Assembly: GCF_030053155.1 (NCBI RefSeq)
Contig: NZ_CP125640.1
Location: forward strand, 2,741,501-2,805,500
Direction of reading: 5' to 3'
Length of the DNA: 64,000 nt
From: Rhizobium sp. BT03
Lineage (GTDB): Bacteria > Pseudomonadota > Alphaproteobacteria > Rhizobiales > Rhizobiaceae
The notes beneath the pieces were generated by a model. That model was not told the origin of the DNA and made no database searches. It saw only the letters and a list, made by a program, of their open reading frames with translations. A program made the position numbers and the translations under genes. Of the stretch, positions 27,012 through 35,761 are shown one piece after another. Positions within the stretch are counted from its first letter, which is position 1. Each line of letters begins with the position of its first letter.

Positions 27012-28037
27012 ATGAGTACCAAGGCAGCAGAGGGCGCGGCTCCGCTCGCAACCCGGCAAAGGCGGCGGCGCTTGCCGACCGAGCTCAGCATTTTCCTCGT
27101 GCTCGTCGGCATCGCGCTCATCTATGAAGCGCTCGGCTGGATGTTCATCGGCCAGAGCTTCCTGATGAATTCGCAGCGTCTGACGATCATGATCCTGCAG
27201 GTCTCCGTCATCGGCATCATCGCCGTCGGCGTCACCCAGGTCATCATCACCGGCGGCATCGATCTTTCCTCGGGCTCGGTCGTCGGCATGACGGCGATGA
27301 TCGCCACAAGCTTCGCCCAATCGTCGACCTGGGGACGGGCGGTCTTTCCGTCGCTGACCGACCTGCCGGCTTTCGTGCCGATCATGATCGGCCTGCTGAT
27401 CGGGGCGGCCGCGGGTCTGGCGAACGGCGCGCTCATCGCCTATACGAAAATCCCGCCGTTCATCGCAACGCTCGGCATGTTCGTTTCGGCCCGCGGTGTG
27501 GCGAAGTGGTATACGAAGGGACAGCCGGTTTCCGGGATCACCGAGCAGTTTCATTTCATCGGCACCAAGGCCTGGCCGGTCGTCGTCTTCCTCGTCGTTG
27601 CGCTGATCTTCCACATTGCGCTGCGCTACACCCGTTATGGCAAGTTCACCTATGCCATCGGCGCCAACCCGCAGGCGGCGCGCGTTTCCGGCATCAACAT
27701 CGAGGCGCATCTCGTCAAGGTCTATGTGATCGCCGGATTGCTGGCGGGTCTCGCCGGCATCGTCACGGCGGCACGCGCGGAAACCGCGCAGGCCAGCATG
27801 GGCGTCGGATATGAACTCGACGCGATCGCCGCGACCGTCATCGGCGGCACCTCGCTCACCGGTGGCGTCGGCCGCATCACCGGCACCGTCATCGGCACCA
27901 TCATCCTCGGGGTCATGACATCAGGCTTCACCTTCCTCAGGATCGACGCCTACTACCAGGAGATCGTCAAAGGTCTCATCATCGTCGCGGCTGTGGTCAT
28001 CGACGTCTACCGGCAGAAGAAGCGCCGCAAGCACTGA
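27012..28037 (+). CDS. Sugar ABC transporter permease
   Basis: A 341-residue RbsC-family permease with about ten hydrophobic segments. Marker blocks: VTQVIITGGIDLSSGSVVG, TKIPPFIATLGMFVSARG and GVGYELDAIAATVIGGTSLT. It forms the channel for the sugar (probably myo-inositol). ATG 27012 (MSTKAAEG) follows GGGAGG at seven bases; the frame is open to 26979 but without a ribosome site. A strong UUCG-loop terminator at 28067 ends the operon. Confidence 0.93.
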   Translation: MSTKAAEGAAPLATRQRRRRLPTELSIFLVLVGIALIYEALGWMFIGQSFLMNSQRLTIMILQVSVIGIIAVGVTQVIITGGIDLSSGSVVGMTAMIATSFAQSSTWGRAVFPSLTDLPAFVPIMIGLLIGAAAGLANGALIAYTKIPPFIATLGMFVSARGVAKWYTKGQPVSGITEQFHFIGTKAWPVVVFLVVALIFHIALRYTRYGKFTYAIGANPQAARVSGINIEAHLVKVYVIAGLLAGLAGIVTAARAETAQASMGVGYELDAIAATVIGGTSLTGGVGRITGTVIGTIILGVMTSGFTFLRIDAYYQEIVKGLIIVAAVVIDVYRQKKRRKH

Positions 28038-28066
28038 TCCCAGATGGTGCGATCCGATTGTTTTTG

Positions 28067-28094
28067 CGGGGGCTTCGGCCCCCGTTCCGTTTTT
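28067..28094 (+). terminator. Rho-independent terminator after the sugar transporter
   Basis: CGGGGGC-TTCG-GCCCCCG (7-bp stem with a UUCG tetraloop), then TTCCGTTTTT. It lies 30 bases past the permease stop and 93 bases before the dipeptidase gene. Confidence 0.85.
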
Positions 28095-28186
28095 AGGGCG
28101 CAGGCGCGGAATTTATAAAAAAGAGGTGGCGAATTCCGCCAGCTTTTCTATTCTGGTCTTCCCGCTCGGGCAGCGCAGGAAGACAG

Positions 28187-29245
28187 ATGCAATTGGTATT
28201 TGACGGTCACAACGACGTTCTCCTTCGACTCTGGACACATTCAAAAGACGGCAGCGACCCGATCGCGGAATTCGCAAACGGCACGACGCTCGGCCATATC
28301 GATGCGCGCCGGGCGAGAGAGGGCGGGCTTTCGGGCGGTCTCTGCGCCATCTACATTCCCTCGGGCGATCTGGTCTTCGCCGATCCGGATGCAGACGGCC
28401 GTTATGTCACGCCGATGGCAGCCCCTCTCGATCCGCTGCCTTCCCTTGCCATTGCCACTGAAATGGCGGCCATCGCGCTGCGGCTCGACCAGGCCGGCGC
28501 CTGGCGGCTCTGCCGGACGGTAAAAGATATCCGCGGCGCCATGGCCGACAATATTTTCGCCGCCGTCCTGCATATGGAAGGCTGCGAGGCGATCGGCGCC
28601 GACCTTGCGGCGCTCGAAGTCTTCTATGCAGCCGGGCTGCGGTCGCTCGGGCCGGTCTGGAGCCGGCACAATGTCTTCGGTTACGGCGTGCCCTTCGCCT
28701 TCCCGATGTCGCCGGACACGGCGCCCGGCCTCACCGATGCCGGCTTCGCGCTGGTCAGGGAATGCAATCGCCTCGGTATCGTGATCGACCTTGCCCATAT
28801 CACCGAAAAAGGTTTCTGGGACGTGGCGAAGACGACCGACCAGCCGCTGGTCGCCAGCCATTCCAATGCCCATGCATTGACGCCGGTCGCGCGCAACCTG
28901 ACGGACCGGCAGCTCGATGCGATCCGCGAAAGCCGCGGGCTCGTCGGGATCAATTATGCCACCGCCATGCTGCGTCCCGACGGCCGCTCGGACAGCGACA
29001 CGCCGCTTGCCGACATGATCCGCCATATCGACTATCTGGTGAACCGCATCGGCATCGACTGCGTCGGCCTCGGATCGGACTTCGACGGGGCCACCATTCC
29101 CGAGGAAATCGGCGATGCCAGCGGCAATCAGAAGCTGATTGCCGCTCTCCGGGAGGTTGGTTATGGTGAGACCGATCTCACGAAACTTGCCCGTGAAAAT
29201 TGGCTTCGCATCCTGGCACAAGCCTGGCGGGAGGACCGCGCCTAA
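28187..29245 (+). CDS. Membrane dipeptidase (renal dipeptidase family, M19)
   Basis: A 352-residue zinc peptidase of the amidohydrolase fold. DGHNDVLLRLW at the start holds the first H-x-D pair (H8, D10), HMEGCEAI supplies the bridging Glu, and later histidines stand in GIVIDLAHITEKGFWDV and PLVASHSNAHA. The segment DCVGLGSDFDGA completes the site. Family members cleave dipeptides, including L-D and D-D forms, and some beta-lactams. No signal peptide is visible, suggesting a cytoplasmic enzyme. It is directly upstream of a peptide ABC transporter, so imported dipeptides are the likely substrate. Confidence 0.9.
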   Translation: MQLVFDGHNDVLLRLWTHSKDGSDPIAEFANGTTLGHIDARRAREGGLSGGLCAIYIPSGDLVFADPDADGRYVTPMAAPLDPLPSLAIATEMAAIALRLDQAGAWRLCRTVKDIRGAMADNIFAAVLHMEGCEAIGADLAALEVFYAAGLRSLGPVWSRHNVFGYGVPFAFPMSPDTAPGLTDAGFALVRECNRLGIVIDLAHITEKGFWDVAKTTDQPLVASHSNAHALTPVARNLTDRQLDAIRESRGLVGINYATAMLRPDGRSDSDTPLADMIRHIDYLVNRIGIDCVGLGSDFDGATIPEEIGDASGNQKLIAALREVGYGETDLTKLARENWLRILAQAWREDRA

Positions 29246-29344
29246 AGCGCTGCGCGCCTCTGGACGCGTCAGGAATGGACAATAGTTTTAATGGGGCATG
29301 ACCGACAAACGCTTCGTAATCAATCAAGAACAGGGGAACAGACC

Positions 29345-30988
29345 ATGATGATCACCAAGCTCAGCCGCAATTTCCGCCTGCTTTCCGCAGGCGCCGCTCT
29401 TTCGCTGCTGATGATGGCGGCACCTTCCGCCTTCGCCGAGACACCCAAGGATACGCTGGTCGAAGGGTTCGCGATCGACGATATCATCACGATGGATCCG
29501 GGCGAGGCTTTCGAGCTTTCGACCGCCGAAATCACCAGCAACAGCTACAGCCTGCTCGTCCGTCTCGACATGGACGACACGTCCAAGGTGAAGGGCGATC
29601 TGGCCGAGAGCTGGAGCGTTTCCGATGATGGTCTCACCTATACGTTCAAGCTGAAACCGGGCCTGAAATTCGCCTCCGGCAATCCTGTTACCGCCGAAGA
29701 CGTCGCCTGGTCGTTCGAGCGCGCCGTCAAGCTCGACAAGAGCCCGGCCTTCATCCTCACCCAGTTCGGCCTGACCGGCGACAACGTCACCGAAAAGGCC
29801 AAGGCGGCCGATGCCAATACCTTCGTCTTCACCGTCGACAAGGCCTATGCGCCGAGCTTCGTGCTCAACTGCCTGACGGCGACCGTCGCTTCCGTCGTCG
29901 ACAAGAAGCTGGTGATGGAGCATGTGAAGGCGGTGACGCCGGATGCCGAGCACAAATACGACAATGATTTCGGCAATGAGTGGCTGAAAACAGGCTATGC
30001 CGGCTCCGGCGCCTTTAAGCTGCGTGAATGGCGCGCCAATGAAGTCGTCGTTCTCGAACGCAACGACAATTATTACGGCGACAAGGCGAAGCTCAACCGC
30101 GTCATCTATCGCTACATGAAGGAAAGTGCCGCCCAGCGGCTGGCGCTCGAAGCCGGCGATATCGATATCGCCCGCAACCTCGAACCTGGCGATATCGACG
30201 CCGTTTCCAAGAATGCCGATCTGGCGACGACGAGTGCGCCGAAGGGCACGATCTATTACGTCAGCCTCAACAACAAGAACGAGAACCTGAAGAAGCCCGA
30301 GGTGCAGGAAGCCTTCAAATATCTGGTCGACTATGATGCGATCGGCGCGACCTTGATCAAGGGGATCGGCGAAATCCACCAAACCTTCCTGCCGAAGGGC
30401 CAGCTCGGTGCGCTCGACGAAAATCCCTACAAGCTCGATGTCGCCAAGGCCAAGGAGCTGCTCGCCAAGGCCGGCGTGCCCGACGGTTTCTCGATCACCA
30501 TGGATGTGCGCAACAACCAGCCGGTGACCGGTATCGCCGAATCCATGCAGCAGACGCTGGCGCAGGCCGGCGTGAAGATGGAAATCATCCCTGGTGACGG
30601 CAAGCAGACGCTGACCAAGTACCGCGCCCGCACCCACGATATGTATATCGGCCAGTGGGGTTCGGACTATTTCGACCCGAATTCCAATGCCGATACCTTT
30701 ACCGGCAATCCCGACAATTCCGATGCCGGCACGGTGAAGACGCTCGCATGGCGCAATGCCTGGGAAGCGCCGGAACTCGACAAACAGGCGAAGGCCGCAC
30801 TGCTGGAACGCGATGCCGCCAAGCGCGCCGCCATATATCAGGATATCCAGAAGAAGTATCTTGCCAATAGCCCCTTCGTCTTCATCTTCCAGCAGACCGA
30901 AGTGGCCGGTTACCGCAAGAACCTGAAGGACTTCAAGCTGGGCCCGAGCTTCGACACCAATTTCGTCGGTCCGATCGCCAAGGAATAG
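29345..30988 (+). CDS. Peptide ABC transporter substrate-binding protein (DppA-like)
   Basis: A 547-residue SBP_bac_5 family protein with a signal peptide of about 31 residues (MMITKLSRNFRLLSAGAALS, then AAPSAFAE). Typical blocks are DPGEAFELSTAEI, DGLTYTFKLKPGLKFASGNP, VTAEDVAWSFERAV and WRANEVVVLERNDNYYGDK. It binds di- or oligopeptides, or related substrates such as glutathione. The ATG at 29345 follows AGGGGAAC. A gap of 99 bases separates it from the dipeptidase; permeases and ATPases follow. Confidence 0.9.
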   Translation: MMITKLSRNFRLLSAGAALSLLMMAAPSAFAETPKDTLVEGFAIDDIITMDPGEAFELSTAEITSNSYSLLVRLDMDDTSKVKGDLAESWSVSDDGLTYTFKLKPGLKFASGNPVTAEDVAWSFERAVKLDKSPAFILTQFGLTGDNVTEKAKAADANTFVFTVDKAYAPSFVLNCLTATVASVVDKKLVMEHVKAVTPDAEHKYDNDFGNEWLKTGYAGSGAFKLREWRANEVVVLERNDNYYGDKAKLNRVIYRYMKESAAQRLALEAGDIDIARNLEPGDIDAVSKNADLATTSAPKGTIYYVSLNNKNENLKKPEVQEAFKYLVDYDAIGATLIKGIGEIHQTFLPKGQLGALDENPYKLDVAKAKELLAKAGVPDGFSITMDVRNNQPVTGIAESMQQTLAQAGVKMEIIPGDGKQTLTKYRARTHDMYIGQWGSDYFDPNSNADTFTGNPDNSDAGTVKTLAWRNAWEAPELDKQAKAALLERDAAKRAAIYQDIQKKYLANSPFVFIFQQTEVAGYRKNLKDFKLGPSFDTNFVGPIAKE

Positions 30989-31006
30989 TCCGGCAGGATC
31001 GATCGC

Positions 31007-32074
31007 TTGAACACCGTCGAAACAACGCCAGAGGCGCGGCCCCGAAAGGGCCGTGCCAGGGCCTTTGCAAAGGCCCTGGGGCGGTTCCTGTTTGCCGCCG
31101 TCACCACCTATCTCGGCCTGCTGGCCGTCACCTTCTTCATCGGCCGCGTCGTGCCGATCGATCCCGTGCTCGCCATTCTCGGCGACCGCGCGCCCAACCA
31201 TGTCGTCGAGCGGGTGCGCCAGGAGATGGGCTTCAACCTGCCGCTCTATCAGCAGTTCTTCATCTATATCAAAGGCATCCTGTCCGGTGATTTCGGCAAT
31301 TCGGTGCTGACGACCAATCCCGTCATGGTCGATATCCGCCGCGTCCTGCCGGCAACCATCGAGCTTGCGACGCTCGGAACGCTGATCGGCGCTTTCGTCG
31401 GCGTGCCGCTCGGCGTACTCGCCGCCGTGCGTCGCGGCAGCATCGCCGACCAGGTGGTGCGCGTCATCGGCCTCGTCGGTTATTCTGTGCCGATCTTCTG
31501 GCTGGCGCTGATTTCACTCGTCATCTTCTATGCGCAGCTGCGCTGGGTGGCCTTTCCCGGCCGCATCGACATCGTTTTCGAATATACGTTCACGCCGATC
31601 ACCGGCCTGTATCTGCTGGACAGTGCCTGGCAGGGGCAATGGGATGTCTTCTCCGACGTCTTCCGCCACATCATTCTGCCTGCATCCCTGCTCGGCTATT
31701 TCTCGCTCGCCTATATCAGCCGCATGACGCGCAGCTTCATGCTGAACGAGCTGTCCCAGGAATATATCGTTGCCGCGCGCGCCAAGGGGCTTTCGGAAAC
31801 GCGGGTGATCTGGGGCCATGCGCTGCGCAATGCCGCCGTGCCGCTGGTCACCGTCATCGCGCTTTCCTATGCCGGCCTCCTCGAAGGCTCGGTGCTGACC
31901 GAGACCGTCTTTTCCTGGCCGGGCATCGGGCTCTACATCACCAATTCGCTGCAGAACGCCGATATGAACGCCGTGCTCGGCGGCACCATCGTCATCGGCA
32001 CTGTTTTCATCGGCATCAACCTTCTGTCCGATCTTCTCTACCGGACGCTCGACCCGAGGACGCGAAACCGATGA
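31007..32074 (+). CDS. Peptide ABC transporter permease (DppB-like)
   Basis: A 355-residue inner-membrane permease with six membrane helices. It has the DppB/OppB layout: VTFFIGRVVPIDPVLAILGD, GFNLPLYQQFFIYIKGILSG and the EAA loop YIVAARAKGLSETRVIWGHA. The start is TTG at 31007, with only a weak GGCAGGA upstream; no better start exists in frame nearby. It overlaps the next permease by four bases. Confidence 0.9.
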   Translation: MNTVETTPEARPRKGRARAFAKALGRFLFAAVTTYLGLLAVTFFIGRVVPIDPVLAILGDRAPNHVVERVRQEMGFNLPLYQQFFIYIKGILSGDFGNSVLTTNPVMVDIRRVLPATIELATLGTLIGAFVGVPLGVLAAVRRGSIADQVVRVIGLVGYSVPIFWLALISLVIFYAQLRWVAFPGRIDIVFEYTFTPITGLYLLDSAWQGQWDVFSDVFRHIILPASLLGYFSLAYISRMTRSFMLNELSQEYIVAARAKGLSETRVIWGHALRNAAVPLVTVIALSYAGLLEGSVLTETVFSWPGIGLYITNSLQNADMNAVLGGTIVIGTVFIGINLLSDLLYRTLDPRTRNR

Positions 32075-33006
32075 CCGCTCCCGCCAGCCCATCTCCTGCG
32101 ATGAGCCGCCGCGAATGGCTGCTGTCCGACCGGCCGCAATCGCGCCTGCAGGCCCGTCTCGGCCGCGCCTATGTCACCTGGCGGCAGTTCACCGCCAACC
32201 GGCTCGCCGTCGTCGGCCTGCTGATCATCGTGGCGCTGCTTTTCATCGCCGCCTTCGCCAATCTCATCGCCACGCATGATCCCGTCGTCGGCGATCTGCG
32301 CAATGCGCGGCTGCTGCCGCCGGGAACGGCTGAATACCTGCTCGGCACCGACGACCAGGGCCGCGATATCTATTCGCGGCTGATCTACGGATCGCGATTG
32401 ACGCTGTTCGTCATCGTGCTCGTCGCCGTCATCTCGGCGCCGATCGGGCTGATCGTCGGCACGGTTTCCGGTTATGCCGGAGGCTGGGTCGATGCGACGC
32501 TGATGCGCATCACCGATATTTTCCTTGCCTTTCCAAAACTGGTGCTGGCGCTCGCCTTCGTCGCGGCACTCGGTCCCGGCATCCAGAACGCGATTATCGC
32601 CATCGCCATCACCTCATGGCCGCCCTATGCCCGCATCGCCCGCGCCGAGACGCTGACGGTCCGGCGGTCCGATTATATCTCAGCGGTGAAGCTGATGGGC
32701 GCCTCGCCGTTCCGCATCATCCTGCGCCATGTAATGCCGCTCTGCATCTCCTCGCTGATCGTGCGCGTGACGCTCGATATGGCGGGCATCATCCTGACGG
32801 CGGCCGGTCTCGGCTTCCTCGGCCTCGGGGCGCAGCCGCCGCTGCCGGAATGGGGGGCGATGATCGCTTCGGGACGGCGCTTCATCCTCGATCAATGGTG
32901 GGTCGCGGCGATGCCCGGCATCGCCATCCTCATCGTCAGCCTCGGTTTCAATCTGCTCGGCGACGGCCTGCGCGACGCGCTCGATCCGAAGGAGGCCGGC
33001 CAGTGA
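32071..33006 (+). CDS. Peptide ABC transporter permease (DppC-like)
   Basis: A 311-residue permease with a cytoplasmic N-terminus and six helices: ANRLAVVGLLIIVALLFIAA, LGTDDQGRDIYSRLIYGSRL, then the EAA loop DYISAVKLMGASPFRIILRH and AGLGFLGLGAQPPLPEWGAM. It pairs with the DppB-like protein. ATG 32071 overlaps the upstream TGA, and its own TGA overlaps the GTG of the next gene. Confidence 0.92.
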   Translation: MTAPASPSPAMSRREWLLSDRPQSRLQARLGRAYVTWRQFTANRLAVVGLLIIVALLFIAAFANLIATHDPVVGDLRNARLLPPGTAEYLLGTDDQGRDIYSRLIYGSRLTLFVIVLVAVISAPIGLIVGTVSGYAGGWVDATLMRITDIFLAFPKLVLALAFVAALGPGIQNAIIAIAITSWPPYARIARAETLTVRRSDYISAVKLMGASPFRIILRHVMPLCISSLIVRVTLDMAGIILTAAGLGFLGLGAQPPLPEWGAMIASGRRFILDQWWVAAMPGIAILIVSLGFNLLGDGLRDALDPKEAGQ

Positions 33007-33836
33007 CGACAATTCTGACGGTCGATAAGCTCAAGGTCAGCTATCCCACCCGCACCGGGGTGATCGAGGCCGTGCGCGGCGTCTCCTTCACGCTCGGCAA
33101 GGAAAGGCTCGGCATCGTCGGCGAATCCGGCTCCGGCAAGTCGCAGACCGGCCGGGCGATCATGGGCCTGACGCCGAAACACGGCATCGTCACCGCCGAC
33201 AGGCTTGAATTCAACGGCATCGACCTCATCAAGGCCTCCGCCGGCGAAAGGCGCAGGCTGCGCGGCAAGCGCATCGCCATGATCCTGCAGGATCCGAAAT
33301 ATTCGCTCGATCCTGTGATGACGATCGGCCGGCAGATCTGCGAAACCCTGCGCACGCATGAGAAGGTCGGCAAGGCGGCGGCGCGCGAGCGGGCGCTCGC
33401 CATGCTGGAGGCGGTGCAGATCCGCGATCCGCAACGCGTCTTCGACCTGCATCCGCATGAGGTTTCGGGCGGCATGGGGCAGCGCGCGATGATCGCCATG
33501 ATGCTGATTGCCGGGCCTGAACTGCTGATTGCCGACGAGCCGACCTCGGCGCTCGACGTGACGGTGCAGCTCGATGTGCTCAGAATCATGGACAGGCTGG
33601 TGGCCGAGCGTGGCATGGGGCTTATCTTCGTTTCCCATGATCTCCGACTGGTCTCCTCCTTCTGCGACCGGGTGATCGTCATGTATGCCGGAAAGATCGT
33701 CGAGGAGCTCGCGGCCGCCGATCTCAGACATGCGCAGCATCCCTATACGCAAGGCTTGCTGAACTGCATGCCCGAGATCGGCCAGAACCGTCATCCGCTG
33801 CCGGTGCTCGACCGGAGGCCGGAGTGGGCGGCATGA
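33003..33836 (+). CDS. Peptide ABC transporter ATP-binding protein (DppD-like)
   Basis: A 277-residue ATPase. Walker A is GESGSGKSQTG, the signature VSGGMGQRAMIAMMLI and Walker B LLIADEPTSALDVTVQ. The C-terminus is the oligopeptide type but slightly short, lacking the full Fe-S-like extension. Start is GTG at 33003 (GTGA overlap with the DppC-like gene). Confidence 0.92.
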   Translation: MTTILTVDKLKVSYPTRTGVIEAVRGVSFTLGKERLGIVGESGSGKSQTGRAIMGLTPKHGIVTADRLEFNGIDLIKASAGERRRLRGKRIAMILQDPKYSLDPVMTIGRQICETLRTHEKVGKAAARERALAMLEAVQIRDPQRVFDLHPHEVSGGMGQRAMIAMMLIAGPELLIADEPTSALDVTVQLDVLRIMDRLVAERGMGLIFVSHDLRLVSSFCDRVIVMYAGKIVEELAAADLRHAQHPYTQGLLNCMPEIGQNRHPLPVLDRRPEWAA

Positions 33837-34582
33837 GCGCAGCTTTGGAGGCCGACGATCTCAGCGTCGTCTATGATCAATTTCATGCGCTGAAGGATGT
33901 CAGCATCGCGGTCGAAGGCGGCGAATCCTTCGGTCTGGTCGGTGAATCCGGCTCGGGAAAATCGACCTTGCTCCGGGCCGTGGCCGGGCTGGCGCCGATC
34001 AGCGGCGGCGCGATCCGCATCGATGGCGAAGCGCTGAAGGGTTCGAAGCGCGGCAAAACCTTCTATCGGCGCGTGCAAATGGTCTTCCAGGATCCCTATG
34101 GCTCGCTGCATCCGCGCCAGACGATCGACCGGCTGCTGCTCGAACCGCTGGCAATCCACGGCATTGGCGACAGCGAGACGCGCATCGCCCGCGCGCTCGA
34201 CGAAGTCGGCCTCGGCAACGGCTTCCGTTTCCGCTATCCGCACCAGCTCTCCGGCGGCCAGCGGCAGCGCGTGGCGATCGCCCGGGCGCTGATCGTCGAA
34301 CCGTCGATCCTGCTGCTCGACGAGCCGACATCGGCGCTCGATGCCTCGGTGCAGGCCGAGGTGCTGAACCTGTTGGAGCAGATCCGGCGCGACCGCAGGC
34401 TCACCTTCGTGATGGTCAGCCATGATCTCGGCGTCATCACCCATATGTGCGAAAGGCTGGCGGTGATGCGCAACGGCGCCGTTGTCGAACGCTTGAGTTC
34501 GAAAGACCTGGCAAGCGGTGCGGTTCATGAGGACTACACGAGAAATTTGATGATCGCGAGCAAGGGTTTCGTCAAAGCCTGA
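33833..34582 (+). CDS. Peptide ABC transporter ATP-binding protein (DppF-like)
   Basis: A 249-residue ATPase, partner of the DppD-like protein. Walker A GESGSGKSTLL, signature LSGGQRQRVAIARAL, Walker B ILLLDEPTSALDAS. The ATG at 33833 overlaps the DppD-like stop by four bases; an ATG nine bases earlier is less likely. It ends the cluster, followed by a weak hairpin at 34591-34610 (CTTTTCAA/TTGAAAAG). Confidence 0.92.
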   Translation: MSAALEADDLSVVYDQFHALKDVSIAVEGGESFGLVGESGSGKSTLLRAVAGLAPISGGAIRIDGEALKGSKRGKTFYRRVQMVFQDPYGSLHPRQTIDRLLLEPLAIHGIGDSETRIARALDEVGLGNGFRFRYPHQLSGGQRQRVAIARALIVEPSILLLDEPTSALDASVQAEVLNLLEQIRRDRRLTFVMVSHDLGVITHMCERLAVMRNGAVVERLSSKDLASGAVHEDYTRNLMIASKGFVKA

Positions 34583-34672
34583 AGGCCAATCTTTTCAACT
34601 CCTTGAAAAGAAAAGACCGGCGGCGGCGTTAAGGATAAGATTCCCCTAAAAGACGACCATTCAACTAGACTA

Positions 34673-34700
34673 TTGACAGCTGCCCCGCTTCTGTCATGAT
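34673..34700 (+). promoter_or_regulatory. Possible promoter for the 62-residue small protein
   Basis: Consensus TTGACA (34673-34678), 16 bases, CATGAT (34695-34700). It is about 45 bases upstream of the small gene's ATG. The -35 is perfect, the -10 has four of six bases. Confidence 0.45.
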
Positions 34701-34744
34701 CCTGTTAACGATTGTTAGCTTTCGTGATCAATGGAGGTTGAGGC

Positions 34745-34933
34745 ATGTTCTTTCTCGGTGGGATGACCATGGGCTACCTCGATCCTCCCGTGAAAGCCGA
34801 TCGCCGGGACCAGGCTTCGGTCTCCATTCCTGCGGAAAAGGATCGTCGGCTGATCGAGATCCCCGCCAGCCCGTCTCAGACCGAGGACGCCGTCGAGCGC
34901 TCGTGGATCTGGGCATGGCGCACACTCTGCTAA
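34745..34933 (+). CDS. Small hypothetical protein, 62 residues
   Basis: A short ORF backed by a strong ribosome site (GGAGG at 34733-34737, seven bases before the ATG) and a promoter-like TTGACA upstream. The peptide starts MFFLGGMTMGYLDPPVKADR, is polar and charged in the middle, and ends with the aromatic VERSWIWAWRTLC. No family is recognised and no membrane span is long enough. A second in-frame ATG (MTMGYL) is possible. The stop falls in the first unit of a short tandem repeat (34927-34984). Real but uncharacterised is my reading; translation is not proven. Confidence 0.45.
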   Translation: MFFLGGMTMGYLDPPVKADRRDQASVSIPAEKDRRLIEIPASPSQTEDAVERSWIWAWRTLC

Positions 34934-34984
34934 ATGCGGGCTGCTAAAAGCGGGCTGCCAAAAAGACAGGCTGCTAAAAGGGCT
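34927..34984. repeat. Short imperfect tandem repeat (CTGCTAAAA-GCGGG type)
   Basis: Four units with period about 14-16 bases: CTGCTAAATGCGGG, CTGCTAAAAGCGGG, CTGCCAAAAAGACAGG and CTGCTAAAAGGG. The first unit includes the stop codon of the 62-residue ORF. Slipped-strand origin is likely. Confidence 0.6.
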
Positions 34985-35104
34985 GGTTGAATTTTCTCTT
35001 TCGTTCGCTCTGGACGGAAATTTATCTCTACCTACTTGATAGAGAAAATAAGAATATCACCGCGAGCCGCACAACCGGCCGCTTAAAAACAACGGAGGCG
35101 ACAT

Positions 35105-35269
35105 ATGGCAGATCTGGGTATTTCGCATGCTCACGTGAACCAGTACGGTTCCGCAGCGACCAAGAAGCCGATCACCACGCGCCATAGGCTTCAAATGGCG
35201 GTCCATGGCGCAATCTTCACGGCGGCATTCCTGTTCGTCGTGGCCATGGTTTGCGGGATCGTCGGGTAA
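35105..35269 (+). CDS. Small single-span membrane protein, 54 residues
   Basis: A short gene with a good ribosome site (CGGAGG five to nine bases before the ATG). The protein has a polar N-terminus (MADLGISHAHVNQYGSAATK), a short basic stretch KKPITTRHR, then a membrane helix of about 20 residues (GAIFTAAFLFVVAMVCGIVG) at the C-terminus, so it is probably a tail-anchored or bitopic inner-membrane peptide. No family is recognised. Codon usage and ribosome site are in favour of a real gene. Neighbours (peptide transporter, toxin-antitoxin) give no clue. Confidence 0.55.
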   Translation: MADLGISHAHVNQYGSAATKKPITTRHRLQMAVHGAIFTAAFLFVVAMVCGIVG

Positions 35270-35398
35270 TCGGCGAGCGATAGACGCGGCAAATGCCGGC
35301 GTTGCGGCGGTTTTCGCCCTGATCGAATTCCGGAACATTTAATCTGTCTCGGCATTCGGAGTTCGATCATCATTCTCCTCTATCTGTTTCCGCGGCCA

Positions 35399-35761
35399 TC
35401 AGAACCGTGACCTAGCCGATTCATGGGCTCCTTCCCCTTGGTCATCTGTCTCTTCGTCATAGGCGGCATCACGCAATTCCGTTGGCGCAAAGGCATCCCT
35501 TTGCCGCGCATCTCTGATTGCGGCAATTTCAATGGTGCCGTTGCGCTCCCGGATAGTGAGAACCAGGGGCGGCATGCTGACCTTCCTCGTCCCTTCCAGG
35601 ATGCCCTTCTCCGTCCTGTTGGGAAAGGACGACAACAGCGCTCTCTGTCTTTCAAGTCGGTCGATAAGGTGTTTGGCTGCTGCGGGATTGATCTCCGCCA
35701 GTTCGGCGACTTTGATCAGAAACCAGCGTTCGGCACTTTTGGATAGACGGACAGGCGGCAT
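35399..35761 (-). CDS. ParE/RelE-superfamily toxin
   Basis: A 120-residue protein with the ParE/RelE layout: LSKSAERWFLIKVAELAEIN, NPAAAKHLIDRLERQRALLS, the basic middle KGILEGTRKVSM and the beta strand LVLTIRERNGTIEIAAIRDA with RQRDAFAP. The C-terminus is extended by an acidic tail of about 25 residues that is not usual. ParE toxins poison gyrase, RelE toxins cut mRNA; which applies is not clear. It follows the RHH antitoxin with a one-base overlap (TGATG). Confidence 0.8.
   Translation of the reverse strand: MPPVRLSKSAERWFLIKVAELAEINPAAAKHLIDRLERQRALLSSFPNRTEKGILEGTRKVSMPPLVLTIRERNGTIEIAAIRDARQRDAFAPTELRDAAYDEETDDQGEGAHESARSRF

Noticed and set aside
24065..27121. Upstream extension of the DUF1993 frame across the sugar transporter genes
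   Set aside because: Only the part from 24064 downward has family features; the rest is antisense to the binding protein and ATPase genes.
29324..31201. 625-codon frame antisense to the peptide-binding protein
   Set aside because: No motifs, and the plus strand carries an obvious transporter gene.
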